The notes beneath the pieces were generated by a model. It was not told the origin of the DNA. It was given only the letters and a program-made list of their open reading frames with translations, and searched no databases. A stretch of DNA of 64,000 nucleotides from Palsa-504 sp963818225 (lineage in GTDB: Bacteria; Actinomycetota; Actinomycetes; Streptosporangiales; Streptosporangiaceae). The position numbers and the translations under genes were made by a program. The stretch is from the NCBI GenBank assembly GCA_963818225.1, contig CAWFRO010000004.1, positions 166,168 through 230,167 on the forward strand, given 5' to 3'. How positions within the stretch are numbered: position 1 is the first letter of the stretch; every line of letters starts with the position of its first letter. Positions 51,887 through 60,940 of the stretch are shown piece after piece.

Positions 51887-53575
51887 CTACACGTGCCCGC
51901 GCTGGCCGGGCATGAAGTTGGCCCACCAGTTGGGCCGCCCGCCGCCACGGCCGGTCCCGCCGCCTGCGATCTTGGCCGTCTGCCGTGCGGTGTTGAACGT
52001 CGCGGCGGTCGTCACGCCGTTCGCGTCGAGCTGCAGTGTGACCGGGTCGGTCAACCCGTAGTTCTTGCAGTTCAGATTGTCGAACGAGCCGCTCAGCCTA
52101 GCCGCGAGGAAGGTAGCCAGGTTGCTGCCGAGGTCCGGCACCGGCGAGGCGGTACCGGTTTCCATGGGCGCGTCCAGCTGCAGCCTGGGAGTCGCGATGT
52201 TGACCATGTCCTGGCAGTATTGCGCCGCGTTCCGGGTCAGGTTGGTGCCGAACGGCAGCGGCGCCATGTCGGTCTCGATCCGGTAGGTGTTGGTCTTGCC
52301 CAAACTGAACTGCCCGCCCACCAGCAGCTGCGGGTCGTTGACCGGGAGCAGCGCGACCGTGCCCTTCTGGTTCTGCCGGGCGGACAGCTCGTTCAGCGCC
52401 TGCGACGCGCTCGCGCCGTTCGGGTTGGTGGGGTTGGTGGCCGTGAACGGTGTGCAGCCGAGCGTCGGATCGACGAACGAGTCCAGTAGGCCGTTGTCGC
52501 TTCCGTTGGTTTCGAGCGTATCCCCCGGCAGGCTGGCCTGATTGGCCGCGGTGGCCTGGGAGGTCTGGCCGGTGTCCGGGTTGAACAGGTAGTGAGCCAC
52601 CGCGTTGTCGCTCTGGTCCTGGTCGATCAGGGCGAAGTCACGCGTGGTCTGGCAGGCCTGGCCGTCCTTGCCGGTCCCGATCGCCGGAATCTTCAAGATG
52701 CCGCGGGCGATCTCGAAGTTGGCCATCTGGTAGAAGCTGGCCGCGTTGCACTGCGGCGTCTGGTTGATGAGCGAGTTCCCCAAGGCGTCGATGCAGTTGC
52801 CCTGCCGCGCGCCGCGGCCGACCAGCGCCAGCGCGTTGCCGTTGAACCCGACGCTGAGGATGACCTGCGACCCCCGCGCGATCGTCGGTGGCTTGAGCGC
52901 CACCTCCGGCTGGGTGCCCTGGGTGATCACCAGCGGGTTGTACACCTGGAGCTTGCCGTTTGGCGCCAGGATGGTGGCGTCGATGAACACGCCTTCGGTG
53001 TCCCCGTTTTCCCAGGTGCAGCCGTCTCCGAGCACCCATGGCGTGGCCAGGCCCTTGGCGCTCAGCGGCTGGGCCGGCACGGATACCGTGCAGTTCGTCG
53101 AGTCCGCCGCCTCGGCGGGCGTCTGGGTGAAGCTGAATGCGTTCCCCGCCGCGTCCACCGCATTCGCTCCGGCCACGCCGGGACGGCCCGGCGGATTGAT
53201 GGGAGGAATGCCCGCGACAGCAGCTGCGGTCGCCGCCGGTGAACCCGAACCCGACGGACAGGGTGACGGCGCGGCCGACGCTGCGGCGCTCGCGGTCGCG
53301 TCATCGGCGCTCGCGGTGGCATCAGGTGCGGTGGCGCTCGCGGTCGCGGTCGCGTCAGAATCCGCGGCGCTGGTGCTGCTGCTCGCGCTGGCCGCGGCTG
53401 AGGCGCAGGAGCCCAAGGCCGCTTGGTCAACCGTTATAGCCTTACCGCCGCCCGAGACCGCGAGGATGATTCCGAGAGTCAGGCCCAGTGCCATCGGGAT
53501 GGCGAGAGGTACCGCAATACGCGCCGCCCGATTATTCCGGCGGCGGCGCCATGCGGACCGATGACCGCTGAGCAT
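51887..53575 (-). CDS. Secreted protein with low-complexity linker, unknown
   Basis: 562 aa from ATG 53575, with GGAGGTGGATTGA upstream. An Arg-rich start and one hydrophobic helix (IAVPLAIPMALGLTLGIILAVSG) act as a signal or anchor. Residues 55-115 are an Ala/Ser/Thr/Asp linker. The outside domain has several Cys (CTWENGDTEG, GNCIDALGNS, QTPQCNAASFY, LGCTPF, QYCQDM, LNCKNYGL) and the C-terminus GGGTGRGGGRPNWWANFMPGQRGHV. The pattern SVGFNGNALALVGRG recalls exported actinobacterial proteins of unknown function. It may be cell-wall-associated. Convergent with the FMO gene. Confidence 0.7.
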   Translation of the reverse strand: MLSGHRSAWRRRRNNRAARIAVPLAIPMALGLTLGIILAVSGGGKAITVDQAALGSCASAAASASSSTSAADSDATATASATAPDATASADDATASAAASAAPSPCPSGSGSPAATAAAVAGIPPINPPGRPGVAGANAVDAAGNAFSFTQTPAEAADSTNCTVSVPAQPLSAKGLATPWVLGDGCTWENGDTEGVFIDATILAPNGKLQVYNPLVITQGTQPEVALKPPTIARGSQVILSVGFNGNALALVGRGARQGNCIDALGNSLINQTPQCNAASFYQMANFEIARGILKIPAIGTGKDGQACQTTRDFALIDQDQSDNAVAHYLFNPDTGQTSQATAANQASLPGDTLETNGSDNGLLDSFVDPTLGCTPFTATNPTNPNGASASQALNELSARQNQKGTVALLPVNDPQLLVGGQFSLGKTNTYRIETDMAPLPFGTNLTRNAAQYCQDMVNIATPRLQLDAPMETGTASPVPDLGSNLATFLAARLSGSFDNLNCKNYGLTDPVTLQLDANGVTTAATFNTARQTAKIAGGGTGRGGGRPNWWANFMPGQRGHV

Positions 53576-54078
53576 TCAATCCACCTCCATATAGAAATCC
53601 CCGTGACGCTCCAGGTGCATCACGGTAGACCTGCGCTGTCGGCAAGATCGGCGAATTGTGAAGATCCGCTCTGTGTTAGGGACTTCTTAACGTTTAGAGG
53701 CGGCCACGCTCGAGCCGCTGAATTCCTTACTAAGTCCTTACGTCGCAGGTCAGAAGGAAGATGAGGGGATCGAGATAGCCCCGTGATACGCGGCTGCACG
53801 TGCAGTGCAGTAAGCAGACCGATTGCCGGGAAACGTCCCAGGATGGCCCAGGCGCTAGCTCCAGAAGGTCATGCGCAGCAGTCGCAGTCTGACCCGCTTG
53901 GCCTGGGGATGAGCTGTAAGCGATTGAGCGGAAGCCCAACGTAAGCTTTTCCAGTCGATCACTGCATGTCACGGGCAGCCGGGATCTGGAGCGAGGTCAA
54001 CCTCCAGAGAATCGCTCCAGACCGCCAATTACGTGCTGGCCCGGGAACGGGCGCCGTCGAAGTCCAGGAGGGCGATCG
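53576..54078. other. 503-bp intergenic region
   Basis: No gene or clear operator. Contains the promoter region of the secreted-protein gene (with its strong ribosome site adjoining at 53580s). The part next to 54079 is the 3' flank of the CocE gene. Confidence 0.5.
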
Positions 54079-55767
54079 CTACCGCGGCAGCACTGGCAGC
54101 AAGAGGACGGTCTCGCGGTGGCTGATCTCAATGTCCACCGGCACGAGGCTAGTGGCCGTCGCGATCTGCTCGGAGGTGCCAGTGTTGCGGGCCCAACGGG
54201 GGTGGGCGCCGCCGGAGACCTGGACGCGGAGGCGGTGGCCGGGTGTGAAGCGGTGGGCGGTCGCGCTCATCGGAACCTCGATCTCGGTCCAGCCGTCCGC
54301 GCCGGCTGGCGGCGTAGCGTCCAGCCGTAGCAGCCCGTCGCAGATGTTCCACGACGTGCCCTTGGCGTCCACGTCGCACAGCCGGGCGAAGACATCGAAG
54401 TTCGGGCTGCTGCCGCGAACCCGCAGCCGGAGGCTGACGGGGCCGATGACCTCTTGCGGTTCACTGATGACCGGGCCGGTGAAGATGAGGACGTCGTCGC
54501 GTGCCTCCAGCTTGCCGTTGTTCTTCGAGCCGAAGCCATTGCTGTCCATGCGCGGCCCGCCGACCGAGGGCGTCGGATCGTGCGGGTCGTAGCGGAACGA
54601 CGACGTGCCCTCGCCCGGGGAGTCCGCGAGGGTTCCGCCGGCGTGCAGGTGCCATGACTGCGCGATGGCGCCTGGCGGCGGCCAGTCGGCCAGGTCACGC
54701 CAGTGTCCTTCGCCGCCGGTCTCGCCGACGTGGACACGCACCGGGGTCGGGCCGGGTGCATCCCCGTTCCCGGTCAGGTACGCGCCCAGCCACGCGAGTG
54801 CCTCTCCGGCGATGATCGGCATGTCCTTGCTGAACCCGGACGTGTGGTTCCACGGGCCGACGACCAGCCGCACCGTGCGGCCGGCCTCACGAAGCCGCCG
54901 GTAACTGTCCAGTGTCCCGTCGATGACGACGTCATACCAGCCGCCGAGCAGGTGGACCGGTGGCAGGGAATCGATGTCCGGAGTGGTACGCCGCGGTCCC
55001 CAGTACCGGTCGGCGGCAGCCGGGTGGGCCAGCCAGTCCTCGAGGTAGCCGACCCGTTTCCCGAAGGCCAGCTTGTACCCGGGTACGAGCGGCAGCATCC
55101 GGGTCACCTTCCGGTAGGTGAGCATCAGCCGCAGGACCGCGCCCACGAACGGGCGGAACCCTTTTTCCTGGGAGAGCATGGCGGCCACACCGGACAGCGT
55201 GGCCTCCAGGGCGAAGGCGCCGCCTGGATAGAGGAACCCGTAGAAGTCCTCCATGCTGACCTGGACGACCATCGCCTTGAGTTCGGGCGGCGGGTCATTC
55301 GCCAGCGCCCACTGGGTGAACCCGAGATAGCTCGCGCCTATCGTGGCCAGCGAACCGTTGAACCAGGGCTGCTCGCGCAGCCAGGCGATCGTCGCCTGGG
55401 CGTCGGCCGCTTCGCCAGTGAACGGCTCGAAGCTGCCCCCCGATCCGCCCGTTCCCCGCGTGCTTTGCAGCAGGACGTGATAGCCATGCTCGGCCAGCAG
55501 GCCCCCGTACATGAAGTCGTAGGGGAACCCGCGCCCGTAGGGGGTGCGAACGAGCAGCGTAGAGCACGGCTCGCCCGTCTGCGGGACGTACCGGTCGGCT
55601 ATCTGGTGCGTCCCGTCCGGCATCGGGATCCGGATACCCCGCTCCAGAGCGACCGCGCACGCGGGCGCGGGCAGGCCCTTACGAGACCGGCGCGTGAGGA
55701 ACCTCACGTGCCTGGGCAGCTCGACGGTGTGTTCCGCGGCCAGCTTTTCGCTCACGTCCCCGGCCAT
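54079..55767 (-). CDS. CocE/NonD-family hydrolase (second copy)
   Basis: 562 aa from ATG 55767, with GGAGGGAGCC upstream; ATG 55821 would place the operator inside the gene. Motifs: IPMPDGTHQIADRYV, QSTRGTGGSGGSFEP, TIGASYLGFTQWA (nucleophile about Ser 150), GGWYDVVIDGTLDS and GPWNHTSG, followed by a C-terminal jelly-roll (SLRLRVRGSSPNFDVFARLCDV). Same family as 22297-24036, acting on esters or acyl amides. The divergent TetR gene and the palindrome between them indicate inducible expression. Confidence 0.9.
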   Translation of the reverse strand: MAGDVSEKLAAEHTVELPRHVRFLTRRSRKGLPAPACAVALERGIRIPMPDGTHQIADRYVPQTGEPCSTLLVRTPYGRGFPYDFMYGGLLAEHGYHVLLQSTRGTGGSGGSFEPFTGEAADAQATIAWLREQPWFNGSLATIGASYLGFTQWALANDPPPELKAMVVQVSMEDFYGFLYPGGAFALEATLSGVAAMLSQEKGFRPFVGAVLRLMLTYRKVTRMLPLVPGYKLAFGKRVGYLEDWLAHPAAADRYWGPRRTTPDIDSLPPVHLLGGWYDVVIDGTLDSYRRLREAGRTVRLVVGPWNHTSGFSKDMPIIAGEALAWLGAYLTGNGDAPGPTPVRVHVGETGGEGHWRDLADWPPPGAIAQSWHLHAGGTLADSPGEGTSSFRYDPHDPTPSVGGPRMDSNGFGSKNNGKLEARDDVLIFTGPVISEPQEVIGPVSLRLRVRGSSPNFDVFARLCDVDAKGTSWNICDGLLRLDATPPAGADGWTEIEVPMSATAHRFTPGHRLRVQVSGGAHPRWARNTGTSEQIATATSLVPVDIEISHRETVLLLPVLPR

Positions 55768-55787
55768 CCCGGCTCCCTCCGCCAACC

Positions 55788-55810
55788 TTTCGCGTACATC
55801 GTTCGCGAAA
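55788..55810. promoter_or_regulatory. TetR-type operator TTTCGCG-N9-CGCGAAA
   Basis: 7-bp perfect arms over 23 bp. A likely -10 box TAGTAT for the CocE gene lies at 55817-55822, placing its transcription start inside the operator. TCGCGAAC also occurs near 55838-55845 on the TetR side. Confidence 0.6.
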
Positions 55811-55855
55811 TCGAGCATACTAGATTGAGAACGGCGATCGCGAACGGGGGCACAG

Positions 55856-56545
55856 ATGACGGCGGCGGAACGGCCTGCGGCGAGCATCTGGCTGCGCCCG
55901 GAGCGGTCCGCGGCCGGCCGCCCCGCGCAGTGGAGCCGGGCCGAGATCACCCAGGTCGCGCTGCGGATCGCCGATGCCGAGGGCCTGGACGCGGTCACCA
56001 TGCGGCGGGTGGCCGCCGAGCTCGGCACCGGCGCCGCGTCGCTCTACCGCTACGTCCAGACCCGCGAGGACCTGCTAGACCTGATGACCGATGCCACTGG
56101 CGCAGAGTACGAGCCCGCCACGCCAACCGGTGACTGGCTCGCCGACCTGACCGCCTTCGGGGAGCAGACCCGCCTCATCTTCCGCCGCCACCGCTGGCTG
56201 GCCGGGCTCACCATGACCCGCCCGGTCATCGGCCCGAACGGAACCGCCCTGATCGAGCACTTCCTCACCCTGCTGCAGGAGCATCCGGCGGGCATCGAGG
56301 CGAAGATGGAAGCGTTCGGGATGCTGAACGGGATCACCGCGGCCTTCGCGCTGCAGGAGCAGGCTGACCACGGCCTGCAGGCGCGCAACCTCGCCTACCT
56401 CGGCCACGCCCTCACCTCAGGCCAGCACCCGCGCCTGGCCGCGTTCCTGACCCCGCAAGCACAGCTACCGCGCCCCGAGGAGCTCGCGGGCCGCTACCCA
56501 GATCTCATCGCCCGCGTCCTGACCGGTCTGCTCGGCCCTGCCTAG
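55856..56545 (+). CDS. TetR-family repressor
   Basis: 229 aa from ATG 55856 (GGGGGCAC upstream). The HTH is WSRAEITQVALRIADAEGLDAVTMRRVAAELGTGAASLYRYVQTREDLLDLM, starting near residue 26; the C-terminal helical ligand domain resembles the TetR_C_11 (TetR-C) type. It is divergent from the CocE hydrolase with 88 bp between starts and very probably represses it through the palindrome at 55788-55810. The ligand is unknown, perhaps an ester substrate. Confidence 0.88.
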   Translation: MTAAERPAASIWLRPERSAAGRPAQWSRAEITQVALRIADAEGLDAVTMRRVAAELGTGAASLYRYVQTREDLLDLMTDATGAEYEPATPTGDWLADLTAFGEQTRLIFRRHRWLAGLTMTRPVIGPNGTALIEHFLTLLQEHPAGIEAKMEAFGMLNGITAAFALQEQADHGLQARNLAYLGHALTSGQHPRLAAFLTPQAQLPRPEELAGRYPDLIARVLTGLLGPA

Positions 56546-56578
56546 CCAGGCGAGCTCGGCACGGACGCCTTTGCTCCG

Positions 56579-57817
56579 TTATCTGCGCAGTGGCCTGAAG
56601 CCCGCGCGGACCTCTGCTGAGAAGATTTGCGGCTGTTCCCAGGCCGCGAAGTGGCCGCCTTGGTCGGGCTGGTTGTAGTAGATGAGGTTGTGATACGCCC
56701 GCTCGGCCCAGCTGCGCGGGGCTTGGTAGTTCTCGCCGGGAAAGACGCTGACGGCCGCCGGGACGGAGACGTCGGCGGCGTTGTAGAGGCTGAGCTTATT
56801 TTCCCAGTACAGGCGGGCCGAAGAAACCCCGGTGTTGGTCAGCCAGTACAGCGTGATGTTATCCAGGACATCGTCTCGTGTGAGGTCACCTGCGGGATGT
56901 CCGTGGCTGGTGTGCCCGAGCACGGCCGAGGTGACCGGCGCCGCCGGCTGGCCCCAGCCGTCCCCGTGGTCAAGGAGCCAGGCGGCCAGGCCGACCGGTG
57001 AATCCGCCACCCCGTACAGCGTTTGCGGGCGCGTTCCCATCAGGCTGGCGTAGGCGCGTCGCCTCGTATACAAGGTGGTCAGCTGCTCGTACGCGCGTCT
57101 TTCGTCGGCGGACAGGCCGGACGGCGGCGGGTCGCCGGACTGGAGCGCCGTGGCGACGCCGGGCGGAACCGTGGCGGGGAAGTTGACGTGAATGCCGAGC
57201 AGCTCCGGAGGTGCCTGGTGCCCCATCACATTCGTGACCGCCCCGCCCCAGTCGCCGCCCTGCGACACGAAGCGCGGGTAGCCGAGGCGCTTCATCAGCA
57301 CGACCCAGGCACGCGCGATGCGGGCCGGGTCCCAGCCGGTCGCGGCCGGCTTGCCTGAAAAGCCGTAGCCCGGCAGCGATGGGATCACCAGATGGAAAGC
57401 GTCCGCTGTGCTCGCGCCATGTGCCGTGGGATTGGCGAGCGGGCCGATGATCTTCAGCTGCTCGATGATCGAGCCGGGCCAGCCGTGCGTGACGATGAGC
57501 GGCAAGGCATCATCATGGTCCGAGCGGACGTGGATGAAATGAATGTCGAGCCCATCGATCTTGGTGATGAAGTGCGGCAGGGCGTTCAGCTTCGCCTCGC
57601 ACGTGCGCCAGTCGTACTCTGCCGCCCAGTAGCGCGCGAGTTCCTGGATCATCGCGAGGGGCACGCCTTGCGAATCATCCGTGACCGTTTCCCGTTCAGG
57701 CCACCGTGCCGCGTTTATGCGCCGGCGCAATTCAGTAAGCTCTGCTTCCGGGACATTCACATGAAACGGGCGAACAGCGGTCTTGCCGCTGCCCGTCTGC
57801 TGTGCGCCTTCAGTCAT
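56579..57817 (-). CDS. Epoxide hydrolase (EHN type)
   Basis: 412 aa from ATG 57817. The N-terminal EHN domain (VRPFHVNVPEAELTELRRRINAARWPERE) precedes the alpha/beta-hydrolase core: IVTHGWPGSIIEQLK, SLPGYGFSGKP, nucleophile Asp in SQGGDWGGAVTNV (about 195) and His in QGGHFAAWEQP. It opens epoxides to diols or acts on related substrates. It is convergent with the TetR gene and alone on its strand. Confidence 0.9.
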   Translation of the reverse strand: MTEGAQQTGSGKTAVRPFHVNVPEAELTELRRRINAARWPERETVTDDSQGVPLAMIQELARYWAAEYDWRTCEAKLNALPHFITKIDGLDIHFIHVRSDHDDALPLIVTHGWPGSIIEQLKIIGPLANPTAHGASTADAFHLVIPSLPGYGFSGKPAATGWDPARIARAWVVLMKRLGYPRFVSQGGDWGGAVTNVMGHQAPPELLGIHVNFPATVPPGVATALQSGDPPPSGLSADERRAYEQLTTLYTRRRAYASLMGTRPQTLYGVADSPVGLAAWLLDHGDGWGQPAAPVTSAVLGHTSHGHPAGDLTRDDVLDNITLYWLTNTGVSSARLYWENKLSLYNAADVSVPAAVSVFPGENYQAPRSWAERAYHNLIYYNQPDQGGHFAAWEQPQIFSAEVRAGFRPLRR

Positions 57818-58432
57818 AGCGTCAGGCCTTCTGCAAAACCGATGATGGGCTACAGTGAGCGGTCACAGCACGCCTTTCTGCGCGTTTCGCGGCCGGTCCG
57901 GGACGCGGACCTGCGCGTCGAGACCGCTGCTGAGATTGCCGTCTCCTCGGGAGCCTTCTCAAGACACTAGTGGCCGCAGCCGGGAATGACCACCCTCTGC
58001 ACGTCGTCCGCGGCCGCCGTGGCAATGCTCGGGCTGGGCATCTGGTCCCTCGCCGTCATCAGCCAGTTAGGGCCGTTCCGCCGGCCACGACGTCCTGTGT
58101 CCCATTCGCCAGAGATTAGCCAACGCGGCAGAAGATAACGTTCTGCGCACCACGAACGGACCGAACCAAAAGAGGCTTCTCCAGTACACGCCAGTGGGTC
58201 GGCGCACGGTTAACAGGGAGCTCTTCGCGTCGTTAGCCGCATTGCAGCCCCGCCCACGGAGCGGTTGGCCAGGCGGCCAGGCCGCATGTCTATGCATCGC
58301 CGCGCTTGGCGTGAGCATCCTCAATTGCCGCCGAACGGCTCGGGCCTCGGCGTCCGGGGATTGGATGCACCGCATCTGCCTGACAGATGGACCTGTCCAG
58401 CTATGCTGTAATTCAGGCAGAGGCGTTGGCCG
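57818..58432. other. 615-bp intergenic region with LysR operator
   Basis: No gene is convincing. The right end contains the palindrome at 58373-58389, 43 bp before the lysR start. The rest shows nothing clear. Confidence 0.5.
58373..58389. promoter_or_regulatory. LysR operator CATCTG-N5-CAGATG (autoregulatory)
   Basis: 6-bp perfect arms; TCTG-N5-CAGA fits the T-N11-A consensus of LysR-type regulators. The same palindrome occurs at 59363-59381 before the hydrolase gene. Confidence 0.7.
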
Positions 58433-59347
58433 ATGGAACTCAGGCAGCTACGTCACTTCCTGGCGTTGGTCGAGGAACGCAGCATCACCCGCGCCGCCAA
58501 GCGCGAGCTCATCGTGCAGTCAGGCCTGTCGAACTCGCTCCAGGCCCTGGAACGCGAATTCGGTACGCCCCTCTATGTCCGCGGAACCAGGCCCGTCCGA
58601 CTCACCGCGGCTGGCGAGGCTTTGGTGGGCCCGGCTCGCCGGACCTTGACCAGCGCTGCGCAGGCGGAACAGGCCGTACACCACACTCGTGACGTGCTCA
58701 TCGGCACACTGCGCCTCGGCGTCTCGCTCTCCGCTCAGCATCTGGTGCCGTTCGCTTCCTATCTCGGCGAGTTCACTCGCGATCATCCCGGCATCGACCT
58801 GCGCCTGCAGTACGCGCCCGCGCTGACGATGATCTCGATGGTCGAGACGGGAGAGCTGGATTGCGTGATCGGACCCGCGGTCAGCCAGGTCCCGGGCGTC
58901 CGGATGACCCGCCTGGCGCGAGAGCCGCTGCACCTCGTCTGCCGTGCCGATCACCGCCTGGCGGAGCAGGCTGAGGTCAACCTGAGACAACTCGCCAACG
59001 AGCGGTTCGTCGAGGTACCCCCAGGGTGGACAGCTCGCCTGGTGAGTGACGCCGCGTTCGCCGGCGAAGGCATACCGCGCCGCGTCGTCTGTGAGGTCGG
59101 CGACTGGGAACTATTTCTCGAGCTGATCAGCGCGGGCGTCGGTATCGGCTTCGCTCCAGTCGGCCTGCAGTACCCGGTACTGACCGCACCAGACAGCCTT
59201 CTGCGGCTCATCGCGGTTGAGGGCGTGCGCCTGGAAAGGCACATCCACCTGATCCTGCCCTCGGTGGGCGAGACCAGTCCGGCAGCACGCCGGTTCGCCG
59301 ATCAGTTGCTGCGCATCTACCCCGCGGCAGCTAGCGGGCACCTGTAA
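58433..59347 (+). CDS. LysR-type transcriptional regulator
   Basis: 304 aa from ATG 58433. The HTH is ELRQLRHFLALVEERSITRAAKRELIVQSGLSNSLQALEREFGTPLYVRGTRPVRLTAAGEALV, followed by the periplasmic-binding-like effector domain. The conserved T-N11-A palindrome lies just upstream (autoregulation) and again between lysR and the downstream hydrolase, making that gene the likely target. The effector is unknown. Confidence 0.9.
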   Translation: MELRQLRHFLALVEERSITRAAKRELIVQSGLSNSLQALEREFGTPLYVRGTRPVRLTAAGEALVGPARRTLTSAAQAEQAVHHTRDVLIGTLRLGVSLSAQHLVPFASYLGEFTRDHPGIDLRLQYAPALTMISMVETGELDCVIGPAVSQVPGVRMTRLAREPLHLVCRADHRLAEQAEVNLRQLANERFVEVPPGWTARLVSDAAFAGEGIPRRVVCEVGDWELFLELISAGVGIGFAPVGLQYPVLTAPDSLLRLIAVEGVRLERHIHLILPSVGETSPAARRFADQLLRIYPAAASGHL

Positions 59348-59362
59348 GCCAACGCAGCCCTG

Positions 59363-59381
59363 CCATCTGATCGTCAGATGG
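59363..59381. promoter_or_regulatory. LysR operator CCATCTG-N5-CAGATGG (hydrolase promoter)
   Basis: 7-bp perfect arms, same core as 58373-58389. It lies 126 bp before the ATG of the hydrolase at 59507. Confidence 0.7.
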
Positions 59382-59506
59382 ACTCGATCTGTGCCAGGTG
59401 CGGCGCAGGCGACATCGGCGGCAACGGAGGCGCGGTTGTACGAGCGAAAGGACGCAGGAATGCCGCCGGCGCCTCAACGGCCGAAGAGAAAAAGGAGTCC
59501 GCGGAG

Positions 59507-60404
59507 ATGAACCTCACTGACCACGCCGGAGTCCGGCTCACACACGGCAAGCCCAAGGTCAACGGCGTGGAAATCCACTACGCGATCGGCGGCGCCAGCG
59601 AGCCGGTCTTCTTGCTGCACGGCACGCCGAAGACCATGTCGTACTGGCGCCACGTCGTGCCGCTGCTGACCCCCCACTACACCGTCATCGCGGTCGACAA
59701 CCGGGGCGCCGGCGGCTCCCAGCGCCCCCTGACCGGCTACGACACCGCCACGATGGCCGGCGACGTCGCCGAACTGGCCACCTACCTGGGCTTCGGCCAG
59801 TTCCGCGTCGCCGGCGAGGACTGGGGCGCGGCCATCGCCTACGCCGTCGCCGCCTTCCACCGGCCCCGGGTGCAGCAACTGGTGTTCCAGGAAACGCTCC
59901 TGCCAGGATTGCCAGCCGCCCCAGGATTGCCAGGCGGCGACCACGACCCCTCCCTCGCCGCCGACGACATGCGCACCGGCTGGCACTTCAGCTTCTTCAG
60001 CCTGCCGAACCTGCCCGAGATGCTGCTGGCCGGGCGTGAACGGCCGTTCTGGACGTGGTACGCCGGACGCCAGATGTGGGACCCCAGCGCGCTGGCCCAG
60101 GAAGACATCGACGAAATGGTGCACTCGGCCGAGCAGCCGGGCGGAACCAGGGCCATCTTGGAGATGTACCGCGCCCGCCAGACCGACGCCGAACAGAACC
60201 GCCCGCATTACGCCGACCCGATCAGCTGCCCGGTCCTGGCCGTCGGCGCCCAGGCCTACCTCGGGGGACGCGGTATCCACACAGCTCGCCCAAGTGGCCC
60301 GCGACGTCCGCAGCGCCGTCATCCCGGCGTCCGGTCACAACATCGCGCTGGAGAACCCCGCCGCCCTGGCCCAGGCCTACCTCGACTTCTTCGCAGCCGG
60401 CTAA
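59507..60404 (+). pseudogene. Alpha/beta hydrolase (epoxide-hydrolase-like), frameshifted
   Basis: From ATG 59507 (AAAAAGGAGTCCGCGGAG upstream). Motifs VFLLHGTPKTMSYW, AVDNRGAGGSQRP and nucleophile Asp in RVAGEDWGAAIAYA are those of epoxide hydrolases/haloalkane dehalogenases. At GGGGG (60263-60267) the frame is lost; deleting one G restores YLGDAVSTQLAQVARDVRSAVIPASGHNIALENP with the catalytic His, giving about 298 aa. A homopolymer of five G is a usual place for sequencing error, but the site could also be a true null allele. It is the expected LysR target. Confidence 0.85.
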
Positions 60405-60464
60405 GCCGCGGGCGTAGCCATGCGACCCAGCGGCAGGATTACGTCGGGGACATCACCTGGCGCT

Positions 60465-60752
60465 TTACCGTCCCGGCCGACTCCAGCGCACGGACTGGGT
60501 ACGAATATGCCGCCGCAACGAATTGAGCAGCGTCGCGGCCACCACCGTGATCGCGGTGACCGCGATAGGGGCAGGGAAGCTGAGCAGCTCGGCTACCAGC
60601 TGGAGCAGCGCCGCACCGACAGCGCAGACCAATACGGTGACGACCGCGCAGTTCACTGCCCGCCGGACCACTTCGCATGCCTTCGCGCGCACGCCGGCTA
60701 TGCCGGTGAGCCATGCCGCCTTCGCGTTCTCCCTGACGACGATCGCAGCCAT
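60465..60752 (-). CDS. Small two-helix membrane protein (tentative)
   Basis: 95 aa from ATG 60752, preceded by GGGGGGCGCA. Two hydrophobic segments (NCAVVTVLVCAVGAALLQLVAELL and PAPIAVTAITVVAATLLNSL) follow a charged N-terminal stretch. No family recognised; the frame is antisense to nothing else convincing in this gap, so it is accepted with caution. Confidence 0.5.
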   Translation of the reverse strand: MAAIVVRENAKAAWLTGIAGVRAKACEVVRRAVNCAVVTVLVCAVGAALLQLVAELLSFPAPIAVTAITVVAATLLNSLRRHIRTQSVRWSRPGR

Positions 60753-60940
60753 TGCGCCCCCCGGTTACCGAACATGACCAGCTACGCAGAGCGGTCCGCC
60801 TGAACGCCCACGAGCTCTACCAGCGCAGAGCGCTCCCAGGCCGCCTCTGATACAGCAGGGTCAAGACCCGGTAACCTCAAGACCGCGGATTCCTCCCGGC
60901 CCGGGTTAACTACGCGGACAGCATTCGGCGAGCACACCGG

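Noticed and set aside
53966..54592. Forward frame of 208 codons after the secreted protein
   Set aside because: Antisense to the CocE hydrolase, Ser/Arg-rich, with no motif.
37655..56545. A secondary-metabolite biosynthetic cluster
   Set aside because: There are many oxidoreductases, but no polyketide synthase, NRPS, terpene cyclase, RiPP enzyme or glycosyltransferase, and strands alternate.
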